From Mediterraneibacter catenae (GTDB lineage Bacteria; Bacillota; Clostridia; Lachnospirales; Lachnospiraceae): 64,000 nucleotides of DNA. A program made the translations under genes and the position numbers. The notes beneath the pieces were generated by a model. The model was not told the DNA's origin, searched no databases, and worked only from the letters and a program-made list of their open reading frames with translations. The stretch is taken from the NCBI RefSeq assembly GCF_008691045.1, contig NZ_VMSO01000003.1:167356-231355 (forward strand). The letters are read 5' to 3'. Shown piece after piece: positions 20,209 to 29,207 of this stretch; within the stretch, counting starts at the first letter, position 1; the number at the start of each line of letters is the position of its first letter.

Positions 20209-20326
20209 GAAAAAAAGGAGTAAAAATCATAAATCTTCAGACAGTGCCAATGCATAGAAACAGTTAAAGTTTCAGAAGTTTTAAAGTGCGGCGGAGAAAT
20301 TGCCGTGTAGGAGCAGGAGGTACGAT

Positions 20327-20881
20327 ATGATTTTATATATAGCTATCGCGGTCGCCCTGATTATTAATATTATAAATCCCCGAATTCTGTGGCGTATCGA
20401 TTCATGGAAGTATAAGAATGCCTCAAAAGCAGAGCCTTCACCCTTATATCTTTTCTTATGCAGGGGATTATCACTGCTGGGGGTGGTCATTCTAATTATG
20501 GCCGTTTATTTTCGTCCGATGAATTTGACGGATCTTGTCGATTGGAATTCTAAGCTTCGGATTACGCAGCAGTATATGGGGGTAAAAAACGGCGAACCAT
20601 ATATCGATTCCGAAGGCTATAATGAACTGTCAGAAGAGCAGCTGGAAAGTATTTTTACTTTGTTTCAGCAATATACATACCGGAGAACATATGACACGTT
20701 ATTTTCTGACGGATCTTTGTCAAATTTGGGTGAAAGGATGATTATATTTTTCGTCTATGAAGACGATGAACTTGTTAATACTCTGATCGTTTCAGATACA
20801 GGGAGGATATCAGTGAATGACAAGTCATATATTATGCAGAATTCTCCAGAATTAATCAGGAGAGTATCTGAAATTATCTGA
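20327..20881 (+). CDS. Small membrane protein, DUF6199-like
   Basis: 184 residues from ATG 20327, with GGAGG upstream. Residues 1-17 form a hydrophobic helix, then INPRILWRIDSWKYKNASKAEPS. This N-P-x-x-x-W-x-x-x-x-W-K pattern is typical of the DUF6199 family of small Firmicutes membrane proteins. A second membrane helix (about 44-62) follows, then a soluble domain (about 65-184) ending in a compact beta-rich region. No catalytic motif is visible and the function is unknown. The next gene is a broken lipoprotein gene, so the pair may form a small secreted/membrane unit. Confidence 0.6.
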   Translation: MILYIAIAVALIINIINPRILWRIDSWKYKNASKAEPSPLYLFLCRGLSLLGVVILIMAVYFRPMNLTDLVDWNSKLRITQQYMGVKNGEPYIDSEGYNELSEEQLESIFTLFQQYTYRRTYDTLFSDGSLSNLGERMIIFFVYEDDELVNTLIVSDTGRISVNDKSYIMQNSPELIRRVSEII

Positions 20882-21022
20882 ATAAACAAATCGGAGTATT
20901 TGTAAATGTTGCCTGGATTATATATGGTCTGCCTTCTTTCGCAAATCCCGTTTGCCCGGAATTTTATAAAAACAATGAAGAAAAAGCTATGTTGGGTTTG
21001 GCAAAGGAAGGAGGAATGCTCT

Positions 21023-21692
21023 GTGAAGAAAAATGCTTTACAGTATCTATTGCCTATGATCGCAGGGATTACTGTTTTTTGTACAGCCTGCGGTAGCGGA
21101 GCAAATTCTTCCGATAAAGAAGTACCAAAAAATCCATCAGGTGATACATCTGCAGAAGATGCTGATACAGAATCTATGACAACAGCGGAACTTGTGGATG
21201 CCATCCTCAGAGATCCGGAAATGACTGTCTTCAGTGCTTATAATGACAGTATGCAGGCGTTGGAGATGTTCCGGCAGACCTATAACGTATACGGGGAGCT
21301 GAACAATCGGGACGATGTGCTGGGATGTGCTGGAAGCATTGGCGGATGCCTATGATGAAGTTAAGATACTTACTGCAGAAGAGATGAAAGAGAATGAAGA
21401 GAAGGGGATAGACGATAGCAGTGAATTTTTTCTTGGAACAAATGTCGAAATACTGATTGCCTCTGAACTGTTCGAAATCCCCGGTGATGCCCTGACAGAC
21501 AGTCAGCGCCGGCTTTGCGACAGAATTATGGAACGTAGCCGAAAAGTGCAGGAGATCCGGGATCAACAGGGTGACATATACAACATGTACAGTAACGGAT
21601 TTTATGAGTTCTATATTAAGCTCGTGGGCTCGGAATATCAGGAAACGATGGAAAAGTCGGCACTTATGCTTTTTGTGCCGGAAGAAGAATAA
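21023..21692 (+). pseudogene. Lipoprotein gene broken by a 10-bp tandem duplication
   Basis: The likely start is GTG 21023, with GGAGG (21010-21014) 8 nt upstream. A signal peptide with a lipobox-like end (VFCTAC, Cys23) and an acidic Ser/Asp linker follow. At 21314-21333 the 10-mer GATGTGCTGG occurs twice in tandem. Reading through both copies shifts frame and ends at TGA 21356-21358; dropping one copy joins NNRDD to VLEALADAYDEVK and gives one 219-residue protein ending FVPEEE. The second half is intact, so the break looks recent or reversible. Function unknown; it resembles small Lachnospiraceae lipoproteins encoded beside membrane proteins. Confidence 0.75.
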
Positions 21693-21725
21693 TTATTTCT
21701 GTGGCTGAATATACTATATCCTGCA

Positions 21726-21743
21726 TCCCGGTATATACCGGGA
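21726..21743. other. 18-bp perfect palindrome upstream of yitT
   Basis: TCCCGGTATATACCGGGA, 30 nt before the yitT-like start and 33 nt after the broken gene. It has no loop to speak of and no T-run, so an operator is as likely as a hairpin. Confidence 0.4.
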
Positions 21744-21773
21744 CTGAACCAGAACTGCAGGTGTGTATAGGAA

Positions 21774-22688
21774 ATGAGTGACAAGAAAACAAGCATAAAT
21801 CTAAAAACAAAAATTGATTATAAGATCCTGCTTTGGGATCTTCTCTATGATATTGCCGGCAGTATTCTTTATGCTGCCGGCATTTATACCTTTGCGGGCT
21901 ATGCCGGATTCGCTCCGGGAGGAGTATCAGGGCTGGCGCTGATACTCAATCATTTACTGGGACTTCCGGTCGGTACAGTGACGCTTCTGTTTAATATTCC
22001 GCTGGTTATCATCAGCTATAAAGACGTTGGAAAGGCACTTCTGCTCAAAAGTGCGAAAACGATGGTCATTTCTTCACTTTTTCTTGATGTAATATTTCCC
22101 TTTATTCCAATGTATACAGGCGGCCGCCTGATGGCTGCAATCTGTTCCGGTGTCTTTATGGGAGCAGGGATGGCGCTTTTCTATATACGCGGCTCATCCT
22201 CTGGCGGCATTGATTTTCTGGCCCTTACGATCAAGAAGAAAAAACCTCATATGACGATCGGCGTAATCACGCTTCTCATTGATCTTGTGGTGATCCTGCT
22301 GGGGTGGCCGGTATTCGGAGATGTGGATGCCGTGCTATACGGTGTGGCCTCTACAGGTGTATCCACAATTGTGATCGATAAGATACTGTATGGAGCCGGG
22401 GCAGGGACACTTGCAATTATCATAACAGAAAAGGGGAGGCAGATTGGGGAAAAGATAGGAGAGAATGTGAGGCGCGGCGTTACCACGATCCCTGCGTCGG
22501 GAGGTTATACAGGTATGTACAGAGATGTGATCTTATGCGCATGCTCAAAGGCGGAAGCATATCTGGTCAAAAGTATCGTGCAGGAAGTGGATGATAAAGC
22601 ATTTGTGATGTTTACAGAGACAAGTGAGGTGCTGGGGGAGGGGTTCAAAACAGAGAATAAACAGGCCGGATCAAACGGCAACGGATAA
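21774..22688 (+). CDS. YitT family membrane protein
   Basis: 304 residues. Five or six membrane helices (about 25-190) include the family signature FAPGGVSGLALILNH and the GSSSGGIDFLAL segment. A cytosolic C-terminal DUF2179 domain (about 215-290) has the conserved RRGVTTIPASGGYTG and a DKAFVMFTET end. YitT proteins are widespread in Firmicutes with no agreed substrate; transport is suspected. AGGAA lies before the ATG. Likely monocistronic. Confidence 0.9.
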   Translation: MSDKKTSINLKTKIDYKILLWDLLYDIAGSILYAAGIYTFAGYAGFAPGGVSGLALILNHLLGLPVGTVTLLFNIPLVIISYKDVGKALLLKSAKTMVISSLFLDVIFPFIPMYTGGRLMAAICSGVFMGAGMALFYIRGSSSGGIDFLALTIKKKKPHMTIGVITLLIDLVVILLGWPVFGDVDAVLYGVASTGVSTIVIDKILYGAGAGTLAIIITEKGRQIGEKIGENVRRGVTTIPASGGYTGMYRDVILCACSKAEAYLVKSIVQEVDDKAFVMFTETSEVLGEGFKTENKQAGSNGNG

Positions 22689-22775
22689 AACGGCTGTCAT
22701 GACTTTTCGGATGTGCTCTGCTATACTATATAGTAAAGCTGAATGAGGCAAAAGAAACAGCGGAGGAGAGAAAGC

Positions 22776-23447
22776 ATGATACGAGGAGTATTGTTCGATA
22801 TGGACGGGCTGATGTTCGATACAGAAGCACTCGGACTGAAAGGATGGAAAGCGGCCGGACGGAAAATCGGAATAGAAATCACAGACGATATGATTGCGTC
22901 TTTCAGAGGGCTTGGAAGCAGTGAGAAACGGAAACGCTTCGGACAGGTGACCGGGAAGCCGGAATTATATGAAGCGGCACTTGCAATCCGAACAAACTAT
23001 GGAGATGAGTGGATCAGAGACAATGGGATTCCGATAAAGCCCGGACTCAAACAGCTGCTGGTTTTTTTGCGGGATGCAGGTATTCCGGCAGCTCTTGCAA
23101 CTTCCACAGAGAGGGAAAAAGCAGTGTCATACCTCAAGCTGGCCGGAGTTGGAGAGTATTTTTCTGCGGCAGTCTGCGGGAAGGAGGCGGGGCCATCAAA
23201 GCCCGAACCGGATATTTTTCTGAAAGCAGCAGAGAAACTGGGGCTTTCAGCATCGGAATGTATGGTGCTTGAAGACAGTGAAAACGGTCTGCGGGCAGCA
23301 AGAGCCGCAGGGTGTACAGTTGTTGTAGTCCCGGATCTTTCACCTGCACCGGCAGAAGAAAAAGGACTTTGGGATTGGCGTGCGGATACGCTCAGTGATG
23401 TGCCGGAAATAATCCGGAAACTGCGGCGGAGGAACCATTCTGTTTAA
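22776..23447 (+). CDS. HAD-superfamily phosphatase (beta-phosphoglucomutase-like)
   Basis: Start at ATG 22776 (MIRGVLFDMDGLMFD), with GGAGGAG upstream; the in-frame ATG at 22743 lacks a site. 223 residues. HAD motif I DMDGLMFDTE has the nucleophile Asp8 and Asp10; motif II is ATST; motif III is the Lys in GPSKPEPDIF; motif IV is LEDSENGL. The cap sits between motifs I and II, so this is subfamily I. Sugar-phosphate phosphatase or mutase activity is inferred; the substrate cannot be named. Confidence 0.88.
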   Translation: MIRGVLFDMDGLMFDTEALGLKGWKAAGRKIGIEITDDMIASFRGLGSSEKRKRFGQVTGKPELYEAALAIRTNYGDEWIRDNGIPIKPGLKQLLVFLRDAGIPAALATSTEREKAVSYLKLAGVGEYFSAAVCGKEAGPSKPEPDIFLKAAEKLGLSASECMVLEDSENGLRAARAAGCTVVVVPDLSPAPAEEKGLWDWRADTLSDVPEIIRKLRRRNHSV

Positions 23448-23495
23448 TTGCAAATCGAAAATATATACAAAAAACACAGTGAATGTACAATAATA

Positions 23496-23527
23496 TTGAT
23501 AAATATATACAAATATGATAGTATAAC
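23496..23527 (+). promoter_or_regulatory. Promoter of the TetR gene
   Basis: TTGATA at 23496-23501 and a -10 region GATAGTATAAC (TAGTAT at 23519-23524, 17-bp spacer) in AT-rich DNA. Confidence 0.45.
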
Positions 23528-23561
23528 TATCAGAATATGCAATGCGAAAGGGGCATACAAG

Positions 23562-24209
23562 ATGAAGGAATCCGCAGCCAGAATGCGCAGAACACAGTAC
23601 CGCGCTCAGAAGATCCTGGAGGCGGCGATGGTATTGTTCTGTGAGAAAGGGATTGAAGAGACGTCAATTGATGAAATTGCCGAGCGCGCAGGTGTCGGCA
23701 GTGCTACGATTTACCGCTATTACGAGACGAAAGCCCAGCTTGCAATCCGAAGTGGAATCGAATACTGGAAGAAAATTGCCGGTCAATATTTAAACGTCAC
23801 AGAGATAAAGCGTTATTCCGATATGTCCGGGCGGGAGCAGCTTGAATGTATTATGGATGCGCTTATTGTGATATTCGAGCGTGAAACCGGTTTTCTTAAA
23901 TATCTGCAGGAGTTTGAAGTGTTTGTGCGCAGGTATGAGATAGACATAGAACGGCTGGCAGAGTATGAGGAGTGCATTATGAGTCTGAAGCCCCGCGTGA
24001 CCGATGCTCTGGAGAAAGGGCTTGCTGACGGCACGCTGGATTTTGAGTGGTCGCCCAATGAAGTCTGTTACTCCCTCGCACATACGGCCTTCGGAGTGAT
24101 GAAGCGATTCGCATGGAACGGGAGTATGTTGGAGCTTGACAGTCAGGTCGAGCTTATCCTGCAGGTGAAGATCGCGATAAAACTCCTGATCCGGGGGCTG
24201 GCAGCCTGA
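23562..24209 (+). CDS. TetR/AcrR-family transcriptional regulator
   Basis: 216 residues from ATG 23562 (MKESAARMRRTQYRAQKIL), with GAAAGGGG upstream; the longer in-frame reading from 23448 would run through the promoter. The helix-turn-helix spans about residues 14-58 (CEKGIEETSIDEIAERAGVG...ATIYRYYETKAQLA). The all-helical ligand domain is not diagnostic. It lies 106 nt before hypB on the same strand, so it may control the hypB-hypA block, but no operator palindrome was recognised. Confidence 0.9.
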   Translation: MKESAARMRRTQYRAQKILEAAMVLFCEKGIEETSIDEIAERAGVGSATIYRYYETKAQLAIRSGIEYWKKIAGQYLNVTEIKRYSDMSGREQLECIMDALIVIFERETGFLKYLQEFEVFVRRYEIDIERLAEYEECIMSLKPRVTDALEKGLADGTLDFEWSPNEVCYSLAHTAFGVMKRFAWNGSMLELDSQVELILQVKIAIKLLIRGLAA

Positions 24210-24315
24210 ACGGGCAGCACGGGGCCGGACAGAGCATGAGATGTGCCAATATGCGGCAAAGCATGCGAAACGATAGCCAGTGAAAAAGGAAGTGTAACAG
24301 AAGAGGAGAAGGCTT

Positions 24316-24987
24316 ATGTACAAAGTATACGAAATCAAGAAACGGATCTTCGATGACAATGATCAGGAGGCGGAGAAAGTAAGGAAGGAGCTGAAGGAGA
24401 ATCAGACATTCCTTCTGAATCTGATGTCTTCACCGGGAGGAGGAAAGACCACTACTCTTAAGAGGACGATCGAAGCACTCAAAGAAGAGATGCGTATCGG
24501 TGTTATGGAGGCAGATATCGACAGCGCTGTGGATGCGGATACCATCAGTGAGACCGGAGCAAAAGTCATCCAGTTACATACCGGCGGCATGTGTCATCTG
24601 GATGCGGATATGACGAGACAGGGACTCGAGGAACTGGGAACGGACGATGTAGATCTTGCCATATTGGAAAATGTGGGCAACCTTGTCTGTCCGGCGGAAT
24701 TCGATACGGGAGCGGTAAAGAACGTGATGATCTTAAGCGTGCCGGAGGGAGACGACAAACCTCTGAAATATCCTCTTATGTTCCAGGTATCCCACTGTCT
24801 GCTGATCAATAAGATCGATGCGCTTTCTTGTTTTGATTTTGACTTTGAGGCGTGCAGGAAAAGTGTGCTGCGGCTGAATCCGGATATGAAGATCATCCCG
24901 ATTTCAGCAAAGACAGGAGAAGGAATGGAGGAATGGTACAACTGGATCAGAGAACAGGTGAGAGACTGGAAGGAGGGAGATAAATGA
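24316..24987 (+). CDS. hypB: HypB, nickel-insertion GTPase
   Basis: SIMIBI-class GTPase that helps load nickel into [NiFe] hydrogenase, and in some bacteria urease. The P-loop is SSPGGGKTTT (about 38-47). ADIDSAVD and the GGMCHLDADM metal-site Cys-His are present, as is the VGNLVCPAEFDTG signature, then NKID. The N-terminal CxxCGC motif and His-rich tract of some HypB proteins are absent. 223 residues, normal for the short form. The ATGA overlap couples it to the next gene. No hypCDEF or hydrogenase subunit is in the window, so the client enzyme is unknown. Confidence 0.92.
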   Translation: MYKVYEIKKRIFDDNDQEAEKVRKELKENQTFLLNLMSSPGGGKTTTLKRTIEALKEEMRIGVMEADIDSAVDADTISETGAKVIQLHTGGMCHLDADMTRQGLEELGTDDVDLAILENVGNLVCPAEFDTGAVKNVMILSVPEGDDKPLKYPLMFQVSHCLLINKIDALSCFDFDFEACRKSVLRLNPDMKIIPISAKTGEGMEEWYNWIREQVRDWKEGDK

Positions 24988-27728
24988 GCGAAGAGAGAAA
25001 ACTGATCCTGAAACTGGGACAGATGATCACCGACCGCATCGGGCACAAAGTGACTGTAGATGATCCCGAGTACTGGGGACTGGCCGAAGTGCTGACAGAT
25101 GAGATGGCCGAAGTATGTCTGTCCATGAAAGTAAGGAAGCCGATGACGCTCGAGGAGATTGCGAAAAAATCAGGTAAAGATAAAGAACGGGTACAGAAGC
25201 TCCTGGACGAGATGTCTGTCATCGGCATGATCGAGTACAACTGGGAAAATGAAGACCGCCATAAACAATATGTACTTCCGATGTTCGTGCCCGGATGTGC
25301 GGAATTCATGATGATGAATAAGAAACAGACCGAGGAACATCCGATTATTGCAGACTTTTTTGAAAACATGTCCCGACTGCCGCTGGAAAAAGTGACGCCA
25401 ATGGTGCCGCCCGGAGGTTCCGGTATCGGCATGCATGTCATTCCTGTGGAGAAGGCAATCCCGGCGCATCAGCAGTCCGCGAGTGTGGAGCATATCTCCC
25501 ACTGGCTGAAAAAATATCAGGACAAATATGCAGTGGGGGCCTGTTCCTGCCGCCGCCAGCAGAGGATGCGCGGTGAAGGGTGCGGGGAGATCGAGGGCGA
25601 TCTGTGCATCGGTGTGGGAGATATGGCGGATTATCTTGTGGAGACAGGAAAGGGACGCTATATCGATCTCGATGAAGTAATGGAGATACTGGAGCGCGCC
25701 GAGCGGAATGGATTTGTGCATCAGATTACAAATATCGACGGCGAGGACAAGATCTTTGCGATCTGCAACTGCGCGCCCGGTGTGTGCAACGGACTGCGGA
25801 CGTCGCAGCTCTTTAACACGCCGAACATGTCCCGCTCCGCATACAGGGCACATGTGGAGAAAGAGAAATGCGTGGCGTGCGGAAAATGTGTCGAGGTCTG
25901 TCCTGTGGGTGCGGCGAAACTTGGACAGAAGCTGTGTACAAAGCACGGCGAGATCCAGTACCCGAAGGCGCTTCTTCCGGATACGGAGAAGTGGGGAAGA
26001 GATAAATGGGATCCTGACTACAGAGATCATGCAAAGATCAACTGCTACGAGACGGGCACATCGCCGTGCAAGACAGCCTGTCCGGCGCATCTCCCTGTGC
26101 AGGGCTATATCAAGATGGCGGCAGAGGGCAGATATATGGACGCTCTGAAGCTCATCAAACAGGATAATCCGTTCCCGGCTGTGTGCGGCGCTATCTGCAA
26201 TCGACGCTGTGAGGATGAATGTACGAGGGGGACTATTGATAAAGCGGTGGCCATCGATGAGATCAAGAAGTTTATAGCAGAGAAGGAGATTCACGAGGAG
26301 CACCGATATGTTCCGCTCTGTGAGAACCATGAAGGTAAACAGTTTGACCAGAAGATTGCAGTTATCGGTGCAGGTCCTGCAGGTATGTCGGCGGCATACT
26401 ATCTCAGGACAAAAGGCTATCCGGTGACTGTGTTTGAGAAGGAAGAGCGGCCGGGCGGCATGCTGCTGAACGGCATCCCGTCATTCCGTCTGGAGAAATC
26501 AGTGATCGAGGCCGAGATTGATGTACTCCGGCAGATGGACGTGGAATTCAGATGCGGCGTGGAAGTTGGAAAAGATATCACGATCCCGCAGCTCAGAGAA
26601 AAAGGTTATAAAGCATTCTACGTGGCGGTAGGTGCCCAGGGCGGAAGGCTGGCGGGAGTTCCCGGCGAGGACGCGGATGGTGTGCAGACCGGTGTGGACT
26701 TTCTGAGAAGGATCAATCTGGCGGAAGAAGGCGCAATGTCTGTTGACAACATGGCTGTTCCGGGCAGTGAAATGCTCCCTGCTGACGTAAAGCTTTCCGG
26801 CCGGACTGTCGTGATCGGCGGCGGAAATGTGGCGATCGATGTGGCGAGAACAGCGCTGCGCGCGGGTTCTGACAGTGTGAGCATGTACTGTCTGGAGTCT
26901 CTGGCAGAGATGCCGGCTGCTGCGGACGAGGTGGCAGAGGCCCGCGAGGAGGGTGTCGTAGTCTGGAACGGCTGGGGGCCGAAAGAGATCCTTGCAGAAG
27001 CCGGAAAAGTGAAAGGTATCATTCTAAAGAAGTGTGTTTCTGTATTTGATGAAAACGGCAGATTCCATCCGGTTTACGACGAAAACGAATGCATCACAGT
27101 GGAATGCGAGAATATACTTCTCTCTATCGGCCAGTCTGTTCAGTGGGGAGAACTTCTGAAAGATACGGCAGTAGAGTTTAACGCGAACGGTACGGCGAAG
27201 GCGGATCCGGTGACATACCAGACAAAAGAGCCGGATATCTTCGTCGGAGGAGATGTGTACACAGGGCCGAAATTCGCCATCGATGCCATCGCAGCGGGCA
27301 AGCAGGGATGTGAGTCGATCCACCGTTTTGTGCATGAGGGACATTCTCTTACTCTGGGACGTGATCTTCGTCAGTTTATGGAACTTGACAAAGATGCTGT
27401 CGTGATCGAAGAGTTCGACAATGCGAAACGGCAGATACCAGGAAGGAAAGCAGGGATTGCCAAAGAAAGTTTCCGAGATCTGCGCTCGGTATTTACGGAA
27501 GAACAAGTAAAGGCGGAGGCGGCCAGATGCCTCGGATGCGGGGCTACAGTCGTGGATGAGAATAAATGTATCGGATGCGGTCTGTGTACGACGAAATGCG
27601 AGTTCGACGCTATTCATCTGAGCCGGGATCTTCCGGAGATGAGCACGATGAGGAAGGCGGAAGACAAGCTAAAAGGCATCCTGCCATATGCATTGAAACG
27701 TGCGATAAAAATAAAATTGAAAAAGTAG
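24984..27728 (+). CDS. Multidomain iron-sulfur flavoprotein (GltD/NfnB-like oxidoreductase)
   Basis: 914 residues. In order: a winged-helix-like N-terminus (about 50-90, TLEEIAKKSGKDKERVQKLL); a Cys-rich region with CSCRR (C187, C189), further Cys near 199 and 207, and CNCAPGVC near 261-268; a ferredoxin 4Fe-4S motif CVACGKCVEVCPVG (from 296); a GltD-type N-terminal cluster domain (about 360-410); the FAD site VIGAGPAGMSAAYYL (about 457); the NAD(P) site VIGGGNVAIDVA (about 607); and a final ferredoxin motif CIGCGLCTTKCEF (about 862). It probably moves electrons between NAD(P)H and a ferredoxin-like partner. Its place between hypB and hypA suggests a link to a nickel enzyme, which is inference. 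Confidence 0.85.
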   Translation: MSEERKLILKLGQMITDRIGHKVTVDDPEYWGLAEVLTDEMAEVCLSMKVRKPMTLEEIAKKSGKDKERVQKLLDEMSVIGMIEYNWENEDRHKQYVLPMFVPGCAEFMMMNKKQTEEHPIIADFFENMSRLPLEKVTPMVPPGGSGIGMHVIPVEKAIPAHQQSASVEHISHWLKKYQDKYAVGACSCRRQQRMRGEGCGEIEGDLCIGVGDMADYLVETGKGRYIDLDEVMEILERAERNGFVHQITNIDGEDKIFAICNCAPGVCNGLRTSQLFNTPNMSRSAYRAHVEKEKCVACGKCVEVCPVGAAKLGQKLCTKHGEIQYPKALLPDTEKWGRDKWDPDYRDHAKINCYETGTSPCKTACPAHLPVQGYIKMAAEGRYMDALKLIKQDNPFPAVCGAICNRRCEDECTRGTIDKAVAIDEIKKFIAEKEIHEEHRYVPLCENHEGKQFDQKIAVIGAGPAGMSAAYYLRTKGYPVTVFEKEERPGGMLLNGIPSFRLEKSVIEAEIDVLRQMDVEFRCGVEVGKDITIPQLREKGYKAFYVAVGAQGGRLAGVPGEDADGVQTGVDFLRRINLAEEGAMSVDNMAVPGSEMLPADVKLSGRTVVIGGGNVAIDVARTALRAGSDSVSMYCLESLAEMPAAADEVAEAREEGVVVWNGWGPKEILAEAGKVKGIILKKCVSVFDENGRFHPVYDENECITVECENILLSIGQSVQWGELLKDTAVEFNANGTAKADPVTYQTKEPDIFVGGDVYTGPKFAIDAIAAGKQGCESIHRFVHEGHSLTLGRDLRQFMELDKDAVVIEEFDNAKRQIPGRKAGIAKESFRDLRSVFTEEQVKAEAARCLGCGATVVDENKCIGCGLCTTKCEFDAIHLSRDLPEMSTMRKAEDKLKGILPYALKRAIKIKLKK

Positions 27729-27733
27729 AGTTT

Positions 27734-28078
27734 ATGCATGAATTAGGGATTATTGTACATATTACAAAGACTCTGCAGGGTGTTGCAGAGGAGAACAATT
27801 TAAGCGAGATTGCTTCTGTCACTCTGGAAGTGGGCGAAGTGAGCGCTATCGTTCCGGATTATCTTACAGACTGCTGGGAGTATTATAAAAAGAAATTCCC
27901 GCTCATCGAAAATGCACAGATGAGGATTGAGATGCTGCCGGCAGTTACATATTGTGAATCTTGTAAAGAGACATATCCGACCGTGGAGTATGGACGGCAG
28001 TGCCCGCATTGCGGGAGCTGGGAGACATATCTGGTGACCGGAGATGAATGTAATATCCGGGAGATCGAGGCGCAATGA
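27734..28078 (+). CDS. hypA: HypA, nickel metallochaperone
   Basis: 114 residues. It begins MHELGI, and His2 is the known nickel ligand. The zinc-ribbon cysteines are C74, C77, C90 and C93 (CESC...CPHC). A longer in-frame ORF from 27566 overlaps the flavoprotein gene and is rejected: ATG 27734 gives the conserved N-terminus and starts 5 nt after the upstream stop. The ribosome site is weak (GTAGAG), so translation may depend on the upstream gene. HypA hands nickel to HypB clients. The gap to the next gene is 43 nt. Confidence 0.93.
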   Translation: MHELGIIVHITKTLQGVAEENNLSEIASVTLEVGEVSAIVPDYLTDCWEYYKKKFPLIENAQMRIEMLPAVTYCESCKETYPTVEYGRQCPHCGSWETYLVTGDECNIREIEAQ

Positions 28079-28121
28079 CAGGCAGTTCTGATGCTGCCGG
28101 AGAGAAAAGGGGGTAATATTT

Positions 28122-29171
28122 ATGCTATTTCACGTTTACGGTTCGGAAGCCATACCGCAGTGGATCGCCATGCTCGGAGTGCTGGCGGCACTGATTCTGT
28201 TGAATGAGTTTGCCAGACGGACGAAAACGGGCGGTATCATCATGTTTTTCATTATCCCGGCCGTGCTGACGGTGTACTTCATCGCTATCGCCGTGGGCGC
28301 CGGGATGGGTGCAGAGTGGGCACTCAACAATCAGACCCACGTATATATGAATGGCTGGTTCCACTATGCGAAGCTGTATGCGTCGCTGGCGGGCTGTATC
28401 GGATTTATGATGATCAAATACGAATGGGGGATTGGAAAAACACACTGGTTCAAGGCGTATCCGTTCGTGATCGTAGCCATCAATATCCTGATCGCAGTGG
28501 CGAGCGACTTTGAGTCTGCAATCAACGGATGGTATTCCTGGTGGCTGTCCTCGGAGGATGTGTGGCTGTACGGCGGCTGGCACAATGTGTTCAACGGTAT
28601 TGCCGGCATCATCAATATCTTCTGTATGACAGGATGGTGGGCGGTATACTCGTCCAAGGATAAGAAAGACATGATCTGGCCGGATATGATATGGGTGTAT
28701 ATCATCGTGTATGATATCTGGAATTTTGCCTATACTTATAACTGTCTGCCGACACACGCATGGTTCTGCGGCATCGCCCTCCTTCTGGCACCGACGATTG
28801 CAGCTTTGCTGTGGAACAAGGGCGGATGGATCATGAACCGTGCGAACACGCTCTGTATCTGGTGTATGTTCGCCCAGGTATTCCCACTATTCCAGGAGAC
28901 TCTTTCTGACGGAACGCAGCTCTTCCCGTGGGCAACGCTGCCGAAGCTCTATGCGGACGGCACACTGAACGGTATTACCGCGGGCGGCAGCGCCAATGCC
29001 GATCCGACTATGATGACGGTGGTGAGCGTGCTGGCACTCGTGACAAATATCATCGCGCTGGCCTATATCATTTATGTTTCTGTCAAGAGAAAGAAAAATC
29101 CTTACAAGAACGAAGCGTTTACAGAGTTCAAGTATTATAAGGATGCGGCAGCGAGAGCTGAGATTAAATGA
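28122..29171 (+). CDS. Multi-pass membrane protein, DUF5692-like
   Basis: 349 residues with about nine hydrophobic segments. It is strikingly rich in Trp, Tyr and Asn in its middle (WYSWWLSSEDVWLYGGWHNV, IWVYIIVYDIWNFAYTYNC). Several His and Cys residues lie inside or next to membrane segments (THAWFCGIA, LCIWCMFAQ). It ends in a short basic cytosolic tail. I recall it as DUF5692, a Clostridia family of unknown function. GGGGG precedes the ATG. Its place directly after hypA makes a role in nickel or redox handling possible, but nothing in the sequence proves that. Confidence 0.65.
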   Translation: MLFHVYGSEAIPQWIAMLGVLAALILLNEFARRTKTGGIIMFFIIPAVLTVYFIAIAVGAGMGAEWALNNQTHVYMNGWFHYAKLYASLAGCIGFMMIKYEWGIGKTHWFKAYPFVIVAINILIAVASDFESAINGWYSWWLSSEDVWLYGGWHNVFNGIAGIINIFCMTGWWAVYSSKDKKDMIWPDMIWVYIIVYDIWNFAYTYNCLPTHAWFCGIALLLAPTIAALLWNKGGWIMNRANTLCIWCMFAQVFPLFQETLSDGTQLFPWATLPKLYADGTLNGITAGGSANADPTMMTVVSVLALVTNIIALAYIIYVSVKRKKNPYKNEAFTEFKYYKDAAARAEIK

Positions 29172-29207
29172 ATGATATAGTACTATCAGACAGGAGAATG
29201 TGATACA

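Noticed and set aside
20906..21022. Coding sequence starting at 20906 as a longer form of the broken lipoprotein gene
   Set aside because: No ribosome site precedes the ATG at 20906, whereas GTG 21023 has GGAGG and begins a proper signal peptide.
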